Notes under the pieces: generated by a model
Database searches by the model: none
What the model saw: only the letters and a program-made list of their open reading frames with translations
What the model was told of the DNA's origin: nothing
Made by a program: the position numbers and the translations under genes
Shown: piece after piece, positions 41,205 to 50,610 of the stretch
Layout: the number at the start of each line of letters is the position of its first letter
Numbering within the stretch: the first letter of the stretch is position 1
Source of the DNA: CAVSUZ01 sp963791885
Lineage (GTDB): Bacteria > Pseudomonadota > Alphaproteobacteria > Acetobacterales > Acetobacteraceae
DNA: 64,000 nt
NCBI GenBank assembly: GCA_963791885.1
Contig: CAWBUL010000006.1
Location: forward strand, 1,054,001 to 1,118,000
Direction: 5' to 3'

Positions 41205-43484
41205 ATGGACGACGATTTCCGCCGCGCCGCACTCGATTACCACCGGCTGCCCCGGCCGGGAAAACTGGCGATCGAGGCGACGAAGCGGATGGCGACACAA
41301 CGGGACCTGTCGCTTGCCTATTCGCCTGGCGTTGCCGCCGCTTGCGAAGCGATCAAGGCCGATCCGGATTCGGCCTATGATTATACGGCCCGCGGCAACC
41401 TGGTCGCGGTTATTTCGAACGGAACGGCGGTGCTGGGCCTCGGCAACATCGGTGCACTCGCGGGCAAGCCGGTCATGGAAGGCAAGGCGGTGCTGTTCAA
41501 GAAGTTCGCCGGCATCGACGTATTCGATATAGAGGTGAACGAACAAGACCCCGACCGCTTTTGCGATGTCGTTGCTGCATTGGAACCTACCTTCGGCGCC
41601 ATCAATCTCGAGGACATCAAAGCGCCCGAGTGCTTCGCCATCGAGACCGCGCTGCGCAAGCGCATGGCGATACCGGTCTTTCATGACGATCAACACGGCA
41701 CGGCCATCACCGTTGCTGCCGCCATTCGCAACGGGCTTTTGCTGCAAGACAAGCGGCTGGAGAACTGCAAGCTGGTGACGTCGGGTGCCGGCGCGGCCGC
41801 GCTCGCCTGCCTCGATCTGCTCGTGTCCATGGGGCTGCGGCCCGAGAACGTGACCCTGACCGATATCAATGGTGTGGTGCGCACAGATCGGTCGAACATG
41901 CTGCCGAACATGGCGCGCTACGCGCGCGATACGCACGCGCAAACTCTGGAGGACGCGCTGCCTGGTGCTGACATCTTTCTTGGCCTGTCGGCGCCGCGCG
42001 TTCTCAAACCGGAGTTCCTGGCGCTGCTGGCGGACAAACCGCTGATCATGGCGCTGGCGAATCCTGACCCGGAGATCTCGCCCGATATAGCGCGCGAGGA
42101 GCGCCCCGATGCGATCGTCGCCACAGGGCGAAGCGATTATCCCAATCAGGTCAACAACGTCCTGTGTTTTCCGTTCATCTTCCGCGGTGCGCTGGATGTC
42201 TCCGCGCGCGAGATCAATGAGCCAATGAAGATCGCGGCGGTCGAAGCGATCTCCGCTCTGGCGCGCATGGAGGCTAGTGAGGTTGTTGCTGCGGCCTATG
42301 GCGGTACGGCGCCGCTGTTCGGCCCCGAATACATCATCCCGAAGCCCTTCGATCCGCGCCTGATCCTGGAGATCGCCCCAGCGGTCGCCCAGGCAGCAAT
42401 GGAAACTGATGTCGCCCGGCGTCCGATCGCGGACTTCAATGCCTATCGCCGCGATCTTGAGCGTTTCGTCTTCCGCTCCGGACAATTAATGAGGCCCGTA
42501 TTCGAGGCAGCACGCGCGGCACCGCAGCGTATCGTCTATGCAGAGGGCGAGGATGAGCGTGTCCTCCGCGCCGCACAGACTTTGATGGACGACCGCATCG
42601 CTCTGCCGATCCTTATTGGCGACCGCGACGTCATCAGGCGCAAGGCGCAAGACATGGGCCTGCGCATGGATCTTACGGACGGCGTGCGCGTACTGGACCC
42701 GAGGCGGGATACCGACGTGTTTGCGCCATTGCTGCCCGAGTATCAGCGCCTCGCGGGGCGCCGCGGCATTCCGCTGGACATCGCGGAGCGTTCAATGACC
42801 ACGCGCAATGCCGTAGCCGCCGCCATGTTGCTGCGCGCGGGCGAGGCAGACGCGGCGATTTGCGGCGGCGCGGCGAGTTGGTGGCGGCAGGTACAATATA
42901 TCCTTCCGATCATCCCGCGCCGGCCGGACGTTACGCGGGTCTATGCATTGGCCTGTCTAATCCTGCCGTCTGGCACGCTGTTCCTGTGCGACACGCACAT
43001 GGTGCTGGATCCGACATCAGAGCAGGTGGCGGAGATGACGCGGCTTGCGGCCGAGGCGGTGGAGGAGTTCGGGATCCAACCCAAAATCGCGCTGCTCTCT
43101 CATTCCAATTTCGGTGGCAGCGACTCCGATCCGGCGCGCAAGATGCGTCGCGCGCTGGCACTTATCCGCGCTCAGTCGCCGCACCTGGAGATCGACGGTG
43201 AGATGAACGCTGAATCGGCACTCATTGAGACGATTCGTAATCGTGCCATTCCTGACAGCGCGCTCGCGGGGTCCGCGAATCTGCTGGTCATGCCCACACT
43301 CGATGCGGCCAACATCGCCTTCACCTTGCTGAAGGCGGCGTCCGACGCGCTACCGGTTGGACCGATGCTGCTGGGGATGTCCAAACCAATTCACGTGTTG
43401 GTCTCGAGCGTGACAGCACGCGGTATCGTCAATCTTAGCGCCTTTGCCGCCCGGGAGGCGCTGACCGGACGACCAGGTCGGTGA
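41205..43484 (+). CDS. maeB: NADP-dependent malic enzyme with phosphotransacetylase-like domain
   Basis: A 759-residue MaeB-type enzyme that decarboxylates malate to pyruvate. The N-terminal malic domain (about 15-150) has SLAYSPGVAAACEAI and PVFHDDQHGTAITVAAAIRN, and the NAD(P) domain has VTSGAGAAALACLDLL. From about 430 a phosphotransacetylase-like domain follows (RIVYAEGEDERVLRAAQTL, SNFGGSDSDPARKMR), a regulatory module common in proteobacterial MaeB proteins. Its stop overlaps the next small gene by four bases. Confidence 0.95.
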   Translation: MDDDFRRAALDYHRLPRPGKLAIEATKRMATQRDLSLAYSPGVAAACEAIKADPDSAYDYTARGNLVAVISNGTAVLGLGNIGALAGKPVMEGKAVLFKKFAGIDVFDIEVNEQDPDRFCDVVAALEPTFGAINLEDIKAPECFAIETALRKRMAIPVFHDDQHGTAITVAAAIRNGLLLQDKRLENCKLVTSGAGAAALACLDLLVSMGLRPENVTLTDINGVVRTDRSNMLPNMARYARDTHAQTLEDALPGADIFLGLSAPRVLKPEFLALLADKPLIMALANPDPEISPDIAREERPDAIVATGRSDYPNQVNNVLCFPFIFRGALDVSAREINEPMKIAAVEAISALARMEASEVVAAAYGGTAPLFGPEYIIPKPFDPRLILEIAPAVAQAAMETDVARRPIADFNAYRRDLERFVFRSGQLMRPVFEAARAAPQRIVYAEGEDERVLRAAQTLMDDRIALPILIGDRDVIRRKAQDMGLRMDLTDGVRVLDPRRDTDVFAPLLPEYQRLAGRRGIPLDIAERSMTTRNAVAAAMLLRAGEADAAICGGAASWWRQVQYILPIIPRRPDVTRVYALACLILPSGTLFLCDTHMVLDPTSEQVAEMTRLAAEAVEEFGIQPKIALLSHSNFGGSDSDPARKMRRALALIRAQSPHLEIDGEMNAESALIETIRNRAIPDSALAGSANLLVMPTLDAANIAFTLLKAASDALPVGPMLLGMSKPIHVLVSSVTARGIVNLSAFAAREALTGRPGR

Positions 43485-43750
43485 TCCTGTGGATTTTGAT
43501 CGGCGGCCTGATTCTGTTCCTGATGATGGGTGGGATGCGTGCGTTCGAGCGGGCAGAGGTCAGGAACCTAAAATCTCTCGGTGCTTGGGTGGTGACTCTC
43601 GGCGGACTGAGCATGGCGCTAATGCTGGTTGTGACGGGCCGGGAACTGATCGCTATCGGGCTCCTGGTCTTGCTGTGGCCGGTGTTGTGGGACAGGTTCC
43701 AGGCTTCGGGCGGAGTTGCGCGGCTCCCCTTCCCGCGACTCCGGCGGTAG
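43481..43750 (+). CDS. Small membrane protein of unknown function
   Basis: An 89-residue protein with two to three hydrophobic segments (about 2-18, 34-50, 56-70) and a basic C-terminus (LPFPRLRR). GTG 43481 overlaps the maeB stop by four bases, so coupling is likely. No family recognised; an inner-membrane location is inferred. Confidence 0.55.
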   Translation: MILWILIGGLILFLMMGGMRAFERAEVRNLKSLGAWVVTLGGLSMALMLVVTGRELIAIGLLVLLWPVLWDRFQASGGVARLPFPRLRR

Positions 43751-43835
43751 CGGCAGGAATTGACGAAAATGTGCGTATCCCCGACGCGGCACCTCGCCAC
43801 ATTGCCGCCGTGACTTTGATGAAAGCGACTATTGG

Positions 43836-44705
43836 ATGAAAAAACTGACTAAAGCGGTCCTGCCTGTCGCCGGACTGGGAACACGGTTCCTGCCGGCCAC
43901 AAAGGCCACGGCCAAGGAAATGCTGCCGGTTGTAGACAAGCCGCTAATTCAATACGCGATCGAGGAAGCACGGGCGGCGGGCATCGAGCAATTCTGCATG
44001 GTGACCGGCCGCGGCAAGACCGCACTTGTAGAGCATTTCGACATCGCCTTTGAACTCGAGGCTACGCTGCGCGAACGTGACAAGCCGGATGCGCTGGCGG
44101 CGTTGAAGGGCACGCAGGTGGAGCCCGGCTCGCTCGTAACCGTGCGTCAGCAAGTGCCGCTCGGTCTGGGGCACGCCATCTGGTGCGCGCGCGCGTTCAT
44201 CGGCGACGATCCGTTCGCCATCCTTCTGCCGGACGATCTCATCCTGTCCGACAAACCCTGCCTGCTCCAGCTGGCCGAAGCCTATCGCGAGACGGGGGGA
44301 AATATCGTCGCGGTGGTGGATGTGCCGCGCGATCAAACGAATCGATACGGCATTCTGAAAATCGGCCCCGACGATGGACGGCTGGTTGAAGTGCGCGGTC
44401 TGGTGGAAAAGCCGAAACCAAGCGAAGCGCCGTCAACCCTGTCGGTCATCGGTCGCTATGTGCTGATGCCCGAGGTGATCGCTGAGCTGGCGCGAATGGA
44501 CCGCGGCGCCGGCGGCGAAGTGCAATTGACCGATGGCATGTCCCGCCTGATCGGGCGGCAGCCTTTTCATGGGCTGCGATATGAGGGAAAACGCTTTGAC
44601 TGCGGCGACAAGATCGGATTCCTCGAAGCGCAGATCGCATTCGCGTTGAAACGACCTGATCTGGCACCCGCCGTGCGGGAGTTTTTGAAATCGTATTGCG
44701 GATAG
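43836..44705 (+). CDS. galU: UTP-glucose-1-phosphate uridylyltransferase
   Basis: A 289-residue nucleotidyltransferase making UDP-glucose for glycans and lipopolysaccharide. KAVLPVAGLGTRFLPATKAT, EMLPVVDKPLIQYAIEEA, LLPDDLIL and GEVQLTDGMSRL are all present; FDCGDKIGFLEAQIAFAL ends the protein. It is followed 12 bases later by the phosphohexomutase gene, which supplies its substrate. Confidence 0.96.
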   Translation: MKKLTKAVLPVAGLGTRFLPATKATAKEMLPVVDKPLIQYAIEEARAAGIEQFCMVTGRGKTALVEHFDIAFELEATLRERDKPDALAALKGTQVEPGSLVTVRQQVPLGLGHAIWCARAFIGDDPFAILLPDDLILSDKPCLLQLAEAYRETGGNIVAVVDVPRDQTNRYGILKIGPDDGRLVEVRGLVEKPKPSEAPSTLSVIGRYVLMPEVIAELARMDRGAGGEVQLTDGMSRLIGRQPFHGLRYEGKRFDCGDKIGFLEAQIAFALKRPDLAPAVREFLKSYCG

Positions 44706-44717
44706 GCGAGACGTCTG

Positions 44718-46124
44718 ATGCCATTCTCTCACCGGCTCGACCCCACGATGCTGCGCGAATACGATATTCGGGGGATTGTCGGGCAGACTCTCCACCCAGC
44801 GGATGCTTTTGCCGTCGGGCGCGGCTTCGGCAGCATGATTATTCGCAGTGGTGGAAAGACTGTTGCAGTCGGCTACGATGGTAGGCTTTCAAGCCCCGAG
44901 CTGGAGCAACGCCTTGTCGAAGGTCTAATGTCTGCCGGGATCGACGTGCTGCGAGTCGGCCGCGGTCCGACGCCGATGCTTTATTTTGCCGCATTTACGC
45001 GCGAGACCGATGGCGCGATGATGGTCACGGGCAGCCACAACCCGCCAGACTACAACGGTTTCAAGATGATGATTGGCCGCAAGCCCTTTTACGGCGAGCA
45101 GATTAAGAAACTGGGCGATGAACTCGCGCGCGGGGAGACCACGGAGGGCAAGGGCAGCGCGCAGGAGATCGACGTGCGCTCGGACTATGTCGCGAGGCTG
45201 CTGGCTGACTGGGACGGCGGCGACCGCAAGCTGACGGTGGTGTGGGACAACGGCAATGGCGCCGCGGGCGAAGTGCTCTCGCGTCTGGTCGCGGCGCTTC
45301 CGGGTGAGCACATCGTCCTGAATCAGGAGATCGATGGCCGCTTTCCGGCTCATCACCCGGATCCGACGGTCGCAAAGAATTTGGAACAGTTGCAGGCGGA
45401 GGTCCTGCGACGCCGCGCCGACGTGGGAATCGCCTTTGACGGCGATGCGGACCGAATCGGGCTGGTGGACGATACGGGCCATATCCTATTCGGCGATCAT
45501 CTATTGGTCGTGCTCGCGCGCGATGTATTGACCAAGCTGCCGGGTGCAACGGTGATTGCCGACGTTAAGGCGAGCCAGGTCCTGTTCGACGAAATTGGTC
45601 GTGCCGGCGGCACACCGTTGATGTACAAGACCGGCCACAGCCTGATCAAGGCCAAGATGGCGGAAACCGGGGCGCCACTTGCCGGGGAGATGTCCGGTCA
45701 TATTTTCTTTGCCGATCGCTGGTATGGATTCGACGATGCGTTGTATGCGGCGGTGCGTGTTCTTGGCATCATCGCACGTCTCGATTCGAAGCTTTCGAAG
45801 GTGCGTGAACAGCTTCCGCAGGTCGTCAATACGCCTGAACTTCGGTTCGACTGTGAAGAGAGCCGGAAGTTCCAGGTTGTTGAAGAGGTGGCGGAGCGCC
45901 TGCGGCAAGAGGGGGCCAATGTTGCTGACGTCGATGGTGTGCGTGTGCTGACGAAGGATGGTTGGTGGCTACTGCGTGCATCCAATACGCAGGCGGTGCT
46001 GGTCGCCCGGGCTGAAGCCGGCAGTGCCGATGGTCTCGAACGCCTGAAGGCCGATCTGGTGCGCCATCTCGAAAACTCCGGTTTGCAGGCTCCCGACTTC
46101 TCCGGCCAACACGCTGGACACTGA
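44718..46124 (+). CDS. Phosphomannomutase/phosphoglucomutase
   Basis: A 468-residue alpha-D-phosphohexomutase (AlgC/ManB type) converting hexose-6-phosphates to 1-phosphates. The phosphoserine loop is VTGSHNPPDYNGFKMM, the magnesium loop is FDGDADRIGLVD, the sugar loop is GEMSGHIFFA, and the C-terminal phosphate site is LLRASNTQAVLVARAEA. Together with galU it forms a nucleotide-sugar supply unit. Its exact preference between mannose and glucose cannot be read. Confidence 0.93.
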   Translation: MPFSHRLDPTMLREYDIRGIVGQTLHPADAFAVGRGFGSMIIRSGGKTVAVGYDGRLSSPELEQRLVEGLMSAGIDVLRVGRGPTPMLYFAAFTRETDGAMMVTGSHNPPDYNGFKMMIGRKPFYGEQIKKLGDELARGETTEGKGSAQEIDVRSDYVARLLADWDGGDRKLTVVWDNGNGAAGEVLSRLVAALPGEHIVLNQEIDGRFPAHHPDPTVAKNLEQLQAEVLRRRADVGIAFDGDADRIGLVDDTGHILFGDHLLVVLARDVLTKLPGATVIADVKASQVLFDEIGRAGGTPLMYKTGHSLIKAKMAETGAPLAGEMSGHIFFADRWYGFDDALYAAVRVLGIIARLDSKLSKVREQLPQVVNTPELRFDCEESRKFQVVEEVAERLRQEGANVADVDGVRVLTKDGWWLLRASNTQAVLVARAEAGSADGLERLKADLVRHLENSGLQAPDFSGQHAGH

Positions 46125-46160
46125 ACAATTCCAACCTTTCATTACAGGAGACATCAAGCA

Positions 46161-46847
46161 TTGGCTGATGACGTGACCTCACCGGGGACGCTGCATCTGC
46201 GCGAAGCCGAGGAGAAGATGCGACGAGCCCTGGGCCTATCTGATCATGGGGCACCGCAACCGCATCGATCTCCACCCGATCTGCACCGACCGAAGCGGCG
46301 ATTTGTGGTCGACGGGGAGGTGCCAGTTACGGTGCTACCTAGTTCAGGCCGGCGACACGAAACCGAGGATGGAAGCCGGTTAGAGACTGAGCGGCAGGCG
46401 CGGGAAGTCGCGGAACGCGCATTGAACGAGGCGCAGGCCACCATCCGTGATCTGCAGACCCGACTCAAACATGCAGAGATGGCGCTTTCTGAGGTGAAAG
46501 CGTCAGCCGCGGCGGAGCGCGCGCGGGCTGACCAAGCCGTGGTATCCCTGCGGGAAGCCGAGGCGCAGTGGGCAAAGCGGGAGGCAAAGCCCGAGAAAAA
46601 CCGTGCGAGCACCGATCACACCGCGGGGGCTCTGCATGAAGCCGACATGCGACGGGCTGAGCAGGAGGCAAAGCCCCAGAAAAAGCAGGAGGCAAGGCCC
46701 GTAAGGAAGCGGCAGGCGAAGCCCAAGCCCGCAGCCCGGCGGAAGGTCGTTCGCAAGGCCGCCGCCGCGAAGCGGCCCGACTCGCAGCCGGTGAAATGGT
46801 GGCTTAGCCCGAGGAATTCGAAGAAAAAGGCGGCCAAGAAGCGCTGA
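46161..46847 (+). CDS. Basic coiled-coil protein
   Basis: A 228-residue soluble protein with a polar N-terminus, a predicted coiled coil from about 75 to 145 (ETERQAREVAERALNEAQ...), and a Lys/Arg/Ala-rich C-terminal 70 residues (KPKPAARRKVVRKAAAAKR) like histone H1-type tails. The start is TTG 46161 after an AGGAGA site. DNA or RNA binding is plausible from composition only. It follows the mutase by 36 bases and lies convergent with the next SDR. Confidence 0.62.
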   Translation: MADDVTSPGTLHLREAEEKMRRALGLSDHGAPQPHRSPPDLHRPKRRFVVDGEVPVTVLPSSGRRHETEDGSRLETERQAREVAERALNEAQATIRDLQTRLKHAEMALSEVKASAAAERARADQAVVSLREAEAQWAKREAKPEKNRASTDHTAGALHEADMRRAEQEAKPQKKQEARPVRKRQAKPKPAARRKVVRKAAAAKRPDSQPVKWWLSPRNSKKKAAKKR

Positions 46848-46848
46848 A

Positions 46849-47553
46849 CTACTCCACGTATATCATCTTCCTCGTCATGCCGCCGTCGGCGATGAACTCG
46901 GCGCCGGTAATAAAGCCGCTTTCAGGTCCCAACAGAAAGACAGCAAGAGCGGCGATGTCTTCCACCGTGCCTACCCGACCCGCCGGATGCTGGGCGTGAT
47001 CCGCTTGGCTCGGTGCAGGACCTTTGGTCAGAATCCAGCCTGGACTGATGCAATTGACCCGTACTTCTGGCCCCAGGCTGATGGCGAGCGCATGAGTCAG
47101 CGCAACCAGCCCACCTTTTGACGCGGCGTAGGCTTCTGTGTTCGGCTCCGACATGTGGGCGCGGGTTGAAGCGATGGTCACGACGGCACCACGCGAAGCC
47201 CGCAGCATCGCCTCGGCCGCGCGCACGAGCAGGAACGTGCTGGTTAGGTTAGTGGCGAGCACACGAGACCATTCGTCGAGACGAAGCTCGGCCATCGGCT
47301 TGCGGATCATCATCCCGGCATTGCAGACCAAGGCGTCAAGCCGGCCTTCCTGCGCCGCGATCTCATCGATCAGGACGCGCACGTCGTTCTCGTCGGCAAC
47401 GTCCGCCCGGACCAACCGACCGTTCAGCGGGGCGGGCGCAATATCGAGATCCGCAGCGATGACGCGATAACCCTCCGATGCGAGCCGCGCAGCAATGCCG
47501 GCACCGATCCCCCGTGCTGCTCCAGTGACGAGGGCGACTCTGGTTTCAGCCAT
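46849..47553 (-). CDS. SDR-family oxidoreductase
   Basis: A 234-residue short-chain dehydrogenase: LVTGAARGIGAGIA (cofactor), LVCNAGM, IASTRAH (Ser region) and YAASKGG (catalytic Tyr and Lys). Classic SDR with unknown substrate. The ATG at 47553 overlaps the rluB stop by eight bases, so it is the third gene of a GATase-rluB-SDR operon; the frame extends upstream to 47649 only within rluB. Confidence 0.87.
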   Translation of the reverse strand: MAETRVALVTGAARGIGAGIAARLASEGYRVIAADLDIAPAPLNGRLVRADVADENDVRVLIDEIAAQEGRLDALVCNAGMMIRKPMAELRLDEWSRVLATNLTSTFLLVRAAEAMLRASRGAVVTIASTRAHMSEPNTEAYAASKGGLVALTHALAISLGPEVRVNCISPGWILTKGPAPSQADHAQHPAGRVGTVEDIAALAVFLLGPESGFITGAEFIADGGMTRKMIYVE

Positions 47554-48286
47554 GTGCAGGTTCCTGCTTCGGCAACTGGTCCCGCAGTACGCGGGCAGGT
47601 ACTTCCTCGACCGCGCCACGAGGCAGGACCCCAAGCTGGAAGGGGCCATAGGCCACGCGGATCAGTCGGGTCACGGTCAGCCCCAGGTGAGCCATGACGC
47701 GCCGAACTTCGCGGTTGCGGCCCTCACGCAGGCTAACGGAAAGCCAAGCGTTATCGCCCTTTCGGGCATCCAGGCCGGCGGTAATCGGGCCGTACTGGAC
47801 CCCCTCGATCTCCACGCCCCGTGCCAGGCGGGCCATAGCTTTCTCATCCCGGAAACCATGCACCCGTACCCGGTAGCGGCGGGCCCATCCGGTCGCGGGC
47901 AGTTCCAAGCGGCGCGCCAGGGCGCCGTCGTTGGTGAGCAGCAGCAGCCCCTCGCTGGTCAGGTCGAGCCGGCCGACGCTGATGAGCCTGGGCAGCCCGG
48001 GGGGCAGGCGGTCAAAGACGGTGGGTCGACCCTGCGGGTCACGATGCGTGGTCACTAGGCCAGTCGGCTTGTGATAGCGGAACAGGCGGGTCCGCGCGGG
48101 CGGCTCGACCAGCTGCTTGTCCACCCGCACGATATCCCCCGCCGAGACGAAGGTCGCCGGGTGATTTACGACTTGATTGTTGAGATTGACCCGGCCCTCG
48201 GCAATCAGTTTCTCAGCATCACGCCGGCTGGCGACGCCGGCGCGTGCGAGCCACTTGGCGATCCGTTCGCCTTGGCTGTCGCTCAC
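47546..48286 (-). CDS. rluB: 23S rRNA pseudouridine synthase, RluB-like
   Basis: A 246-residue RsuA/RluB-family enzyme. The S4-type RNA-binding domain (about 5-55) reads RIAKWLARAGVASRRDAEKL and the catalytic domain has VGRLDLTSEGLLLLTNDG with the active-site Asp and REGRNREVRRVMAHLGL. It probably makes pseudouridine in 23S rRNA helix 89, though RluE and RluF are relatives. The start is GTG 48286, overlapping the preceding stop as GTGA. Confidence 0.88.
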   Translation of the reverse strand: MSDSQGERIAKWLARAGVASRRDAEKLIAEGRVNLNNQVVNHPATFVSAGDIVRVDKQLVEPPARTRLFRYHKPTGLVTTHRDPQGRPTVFDRLPPGLPRLISVGRLDLTSEGLLLLTNDGALARRLELPATGWARRYRVRVHGFRDEKAMARLARGVEIEGVQYGPITAGLDARKGDNAWLSVSLREGRNREVRRVMAHLGLTVTRLIRVAYGPFQLGVLPRGAVEEVPARVLRDQLPKQEPAHG

Positions 48287-48993
48287 CGCGTCGCGGCGAT
48301 CAGGGCATCGAAGATACGGCGGTCGCCTGGGTCGATTAGATATTCCGGGTGCCACTGTACACCGATGCAGAAGCGCTGGTTGGGGTCTTCGATCCCCTCA
48401 ATCACACCGTCGGGGGCCAGCGCATTGATCACACCGCGGCCGGGTGTGCGGACCGCCTGATGGTGGGCCGAGTTCACCCGCATCTCCGGCGCATCGACGA
48501 TCCGGCGCAGGACGGTGTCAGGCAGTACGGCGATGGCGTGGCCGGGCTGATGGCGGGGGTTGGGCTGCTCGTGTTCCAGCGCGTCCCGGATACTGTCCGG
48601 AATGTGCTGGACCAGGGTCCCGCCCAGGGCCACGGCGAGAAGTTGTTCCCCGCCGCAGATGCCCAATACCGGGATGCCGCGATCGATGGCGCCCATGGTG
48701 AGGGCGAGTTCTGTCGCGGTGCGGGCTTCTTTCAGGGTGACGGTCGGATGGCGATCGCCGTCGCCGTACAGCGCGGGATCGACATCGAAAGCGCCACCGG
48801 TGACAACCAAGGCGTCAATCCGATCCAGATACGCGTTGGCCAGAGCAGCTTCATGGGGCAGAGCGACGGGCAATCCCCCCGCCCCTGCGATGGCCTCGCT
48901 GTAGTTCTGCCGCAGCGCGTACCAATGGTATTTTGAGTAGCCGCCCGGTTGTTCCGAATCGAGCGTGATACCAATCAGCGGGAGTGAGGGCAT
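48283..48993 (-). CDS. Class I glutamine amidotransferase-like hydrolase (PuuD type)
   Basis: A 236-residue peptidase C26 family protein. The nucleophile is in VLGICGGEQLLA and the His-Glu pair in VQWHPEYL; DALVVTGGAFDVDPALYG is the family oxyanion region. Relatives hydrolyse gamma-glutamyl-GABA in putrescine breakdown, but no other puu gene is near. First gene of the operon; divergent from tadA, whose start is only 47 bases away. Confidence 0.86.
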   Translation of the reverse strand: MPSLPLIGITLDSEQPGGYSKYHWYALRQNYSEAIAGAGGLPVALPHEAALANAYLDRIDALVVTGGAFDVDPALYGDGDRHPTVTLKEARTATELALTMGAIDRGIPVLGICGGEQLLAVALGGTLVQHIPDSIRDALEHEQPNPRHQPGHAIAVLPDTVLRRIVDAPEMRVNSAHHQAVRTPGRGVINALAPDGVIEGIEDPNQRFCIGVQWHPEYLIDPGDRRIFDALIAATR

Positions 48994-49039
48994 ACCGACC
49001 GTGCTAGACCTGCGTGCCACCCGCCGGCAAGATTTGCAG

Positions 49040-49495
49040 ATGTCGCCCATGGAAATCGCCCTGCTCCAGGCGCGTGCTGCAGGAGCGCGGGGCGAAGTGC
49101 CGGTAGGCGCGGCGGTGGTAACGGCTGCCGGCACCGTTTTGTCGCAGGCGGGAAATGAGACGGAAGCACGAGCCGATCCGTCAGCACATGCCGAACTCCT
49201 GGCGTTGCGGGCGGCGGCGGCCGTGCGTGGAGTGCCGCGGCTACCGGATTGCGACCTCGTGGTAACCTTGGAGCCATGTCCGATGTGCGCCCAGGCGGCG
49301 AGTTTCTTCCGCGTCCGGCGGGTGGTGTTCGGCGCCTACGATCCGAAGGGCGGTGGCGTGGAGCACGGGGCGCGAGTGTTCGATGCGCCGTCGTGCCACC
49401 ACCGGCCGGAGGTGGTGGGCGGGGTAATGGAGAGCGAAGCGGGCACACTGCTCCGCGATTTTTTCGGGGCTATCCGGCGGCAACCTTCGGATTGA
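49040..49495 (+). CDS. tadA: tRNA adenosine deaminase-like protein
   Basis: A 151-residue cytidine/adenosine deaminase-fold protein that should convert A34 to inosine in tRNA-Arg. GEVPVGAAVV, the zinc site HAELLALR and EPCPMCAQA are all present, with RRVVFGAYDPKGGGVEHG following. ATG 49040 or 49049 would both give the usual N-terminus. Its last 26 bases overlap the 3' end of the convergent transporter gene. Confidence 0.88.
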   Translation: MSPMEIALLQARAAGARGEVPVGAAVVTAAGTVLSQAGNETEARADPSAHAELLALRAAAAVRGVPRLPDCDLVVTLEPCPMCAQAASFFRVRRVVFGAYDPKGGGVEHGARVFDAPSCHHRPEVVGGVMESEAGTLLRDFFGAIRRQPSD

Positions 49496-50495
49496 GGCCG
49501 ACGACGTGCAGCGCCAGTCCCGCGACGGAGAAGGCCCAGAGAACCAGCGCGGTCCAGAAGAGTATCTGCGCGGCGGGTGTGATGAACGGAATGTCGAAAG
49601 CCTGACTGAACTGCAGTGTCGCGGCCGCGTACATGCCCATAGGGAAGACGACGGACCACACCTCCACTGAATAGCGAAGCCGCCGACCGTGCCAGAGGTG
49701 CTTCCAGGCGAAGAGGATCAGGAGCAGGGGGATCCAGAAGGTCGCGTCGGCCCAGAACAAGATGATTAGTGGCGCGATCAGGTCGTGCAGCTTGAAGGTG
49801 CCAACTGCGAGTCCCGGCTGCGCCAGAAGCTGACCTCCGGCCAGCACCGTGATGGCGGCCGCGCCCGCATTGATCCACCACGGGCCAGCGATGTCCTCGG
49901 ACGGCATCGGGATGAAGACAAATCGGTAGAAAATCATTGAGCCGAGCAGGGCGTAGTAGAGCCACGCGAGACCGAGCCAGACGGAACAGGCGAACGTCAG
50001 AAACGGCGCGGGGGACAATTGCTTGAGGAGGTCACCGCCAAGCACCGCGAGGGAGGCGGTGGACACGACGATGAGCAACCAGGCACCGTTCAGGCCGGTT
50101 TCCAGGGGCGGTTTTTCACGACCCTCCGTTACCGCCGCAAGGAACGCATAGGTCAGGATGGCCCACGCAGTTATCGCGATGCCGAACAGGACTTCTGCGA
50201 AGCGGAATGGCAGACCCAGGGCAATGAGATCGCTGCCCAGTACCGCCGATGCGGCGGTGCTGGTGAGGAACATCGGTCCGCTGGCGTGGTGCGAGAGTTC
50301 GCGCCACAGGGCGCCCGGTGCGGAAAGCAGGCGGAGCAGTCCACAGGCCCAGACAAGCCAGTAGACGGGCAGGCCGAAACCGATCAAAACCCAGGCAAGC
50401 GCCGGATATCCCAAGTGCTGCGCGTCAACGCAGAGAATCCCCGTCCCCATGACGAACGCGAAGTAGGTCGGGAAGGCCGAGCTAAGCCGGCGCAT
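49470..50495 (-). CDS. TDT-family transporter (TehA/C4-dicarboxylate type)
   Basis: A 341-residue protein with about ten membrane segments. The start PTYFAFVMGTGILCVDAQHLG and the late WSVVFPMGMYAAATLQFSQA are the paired repeats of the tellurite-resistance/dicarboxylate transporter family (voltage-dependent anion channel fold). Substrate not readable: malate, sulfite or chloride-like anions occur in the family. Confidence 0.83.
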   Translation of the reverse strand: MRRLSSAFPTYFAFVMGTGILCVDAQHLGYPALAWVLIGFGLPVYWLVWACGLLRLLSAPGALWRELSHHASGPMFLTSTAASAVLGSDLIALGLPFRFAEVLFGIAITAWAILTYAFLAAVTEGREKPPLETGLNGAWLLIVVSTASLAVLGGDLLKQLSPAPFLTFACSVWLGLAWLYYALLGSMIFYRFVFIPMPSEDIAGPWWINAGAAAITVLAGGQLLAQPGLAVGTFKLHDLIAPLIILFWADATFWIPLLLILFAWKHLWHGRRLRYSVEVWSVVFPMGMYAAATLQFSQAFDIPFITPAAQILFWTALVLWAFSVAGLALHVVGLNPKVAAG

Positions 50496-50610
50496 GGTTT
50501 GTCCTATCGTGGCGCGCCAGGAAGCGGTTCAGGGTTGCGCGCGGTTCCCTGGACGGGGGAGCGTCGGCTGATTACAAAAGGTCGCCAAGCTACGGAAAGG
50601 CTCACCGGGC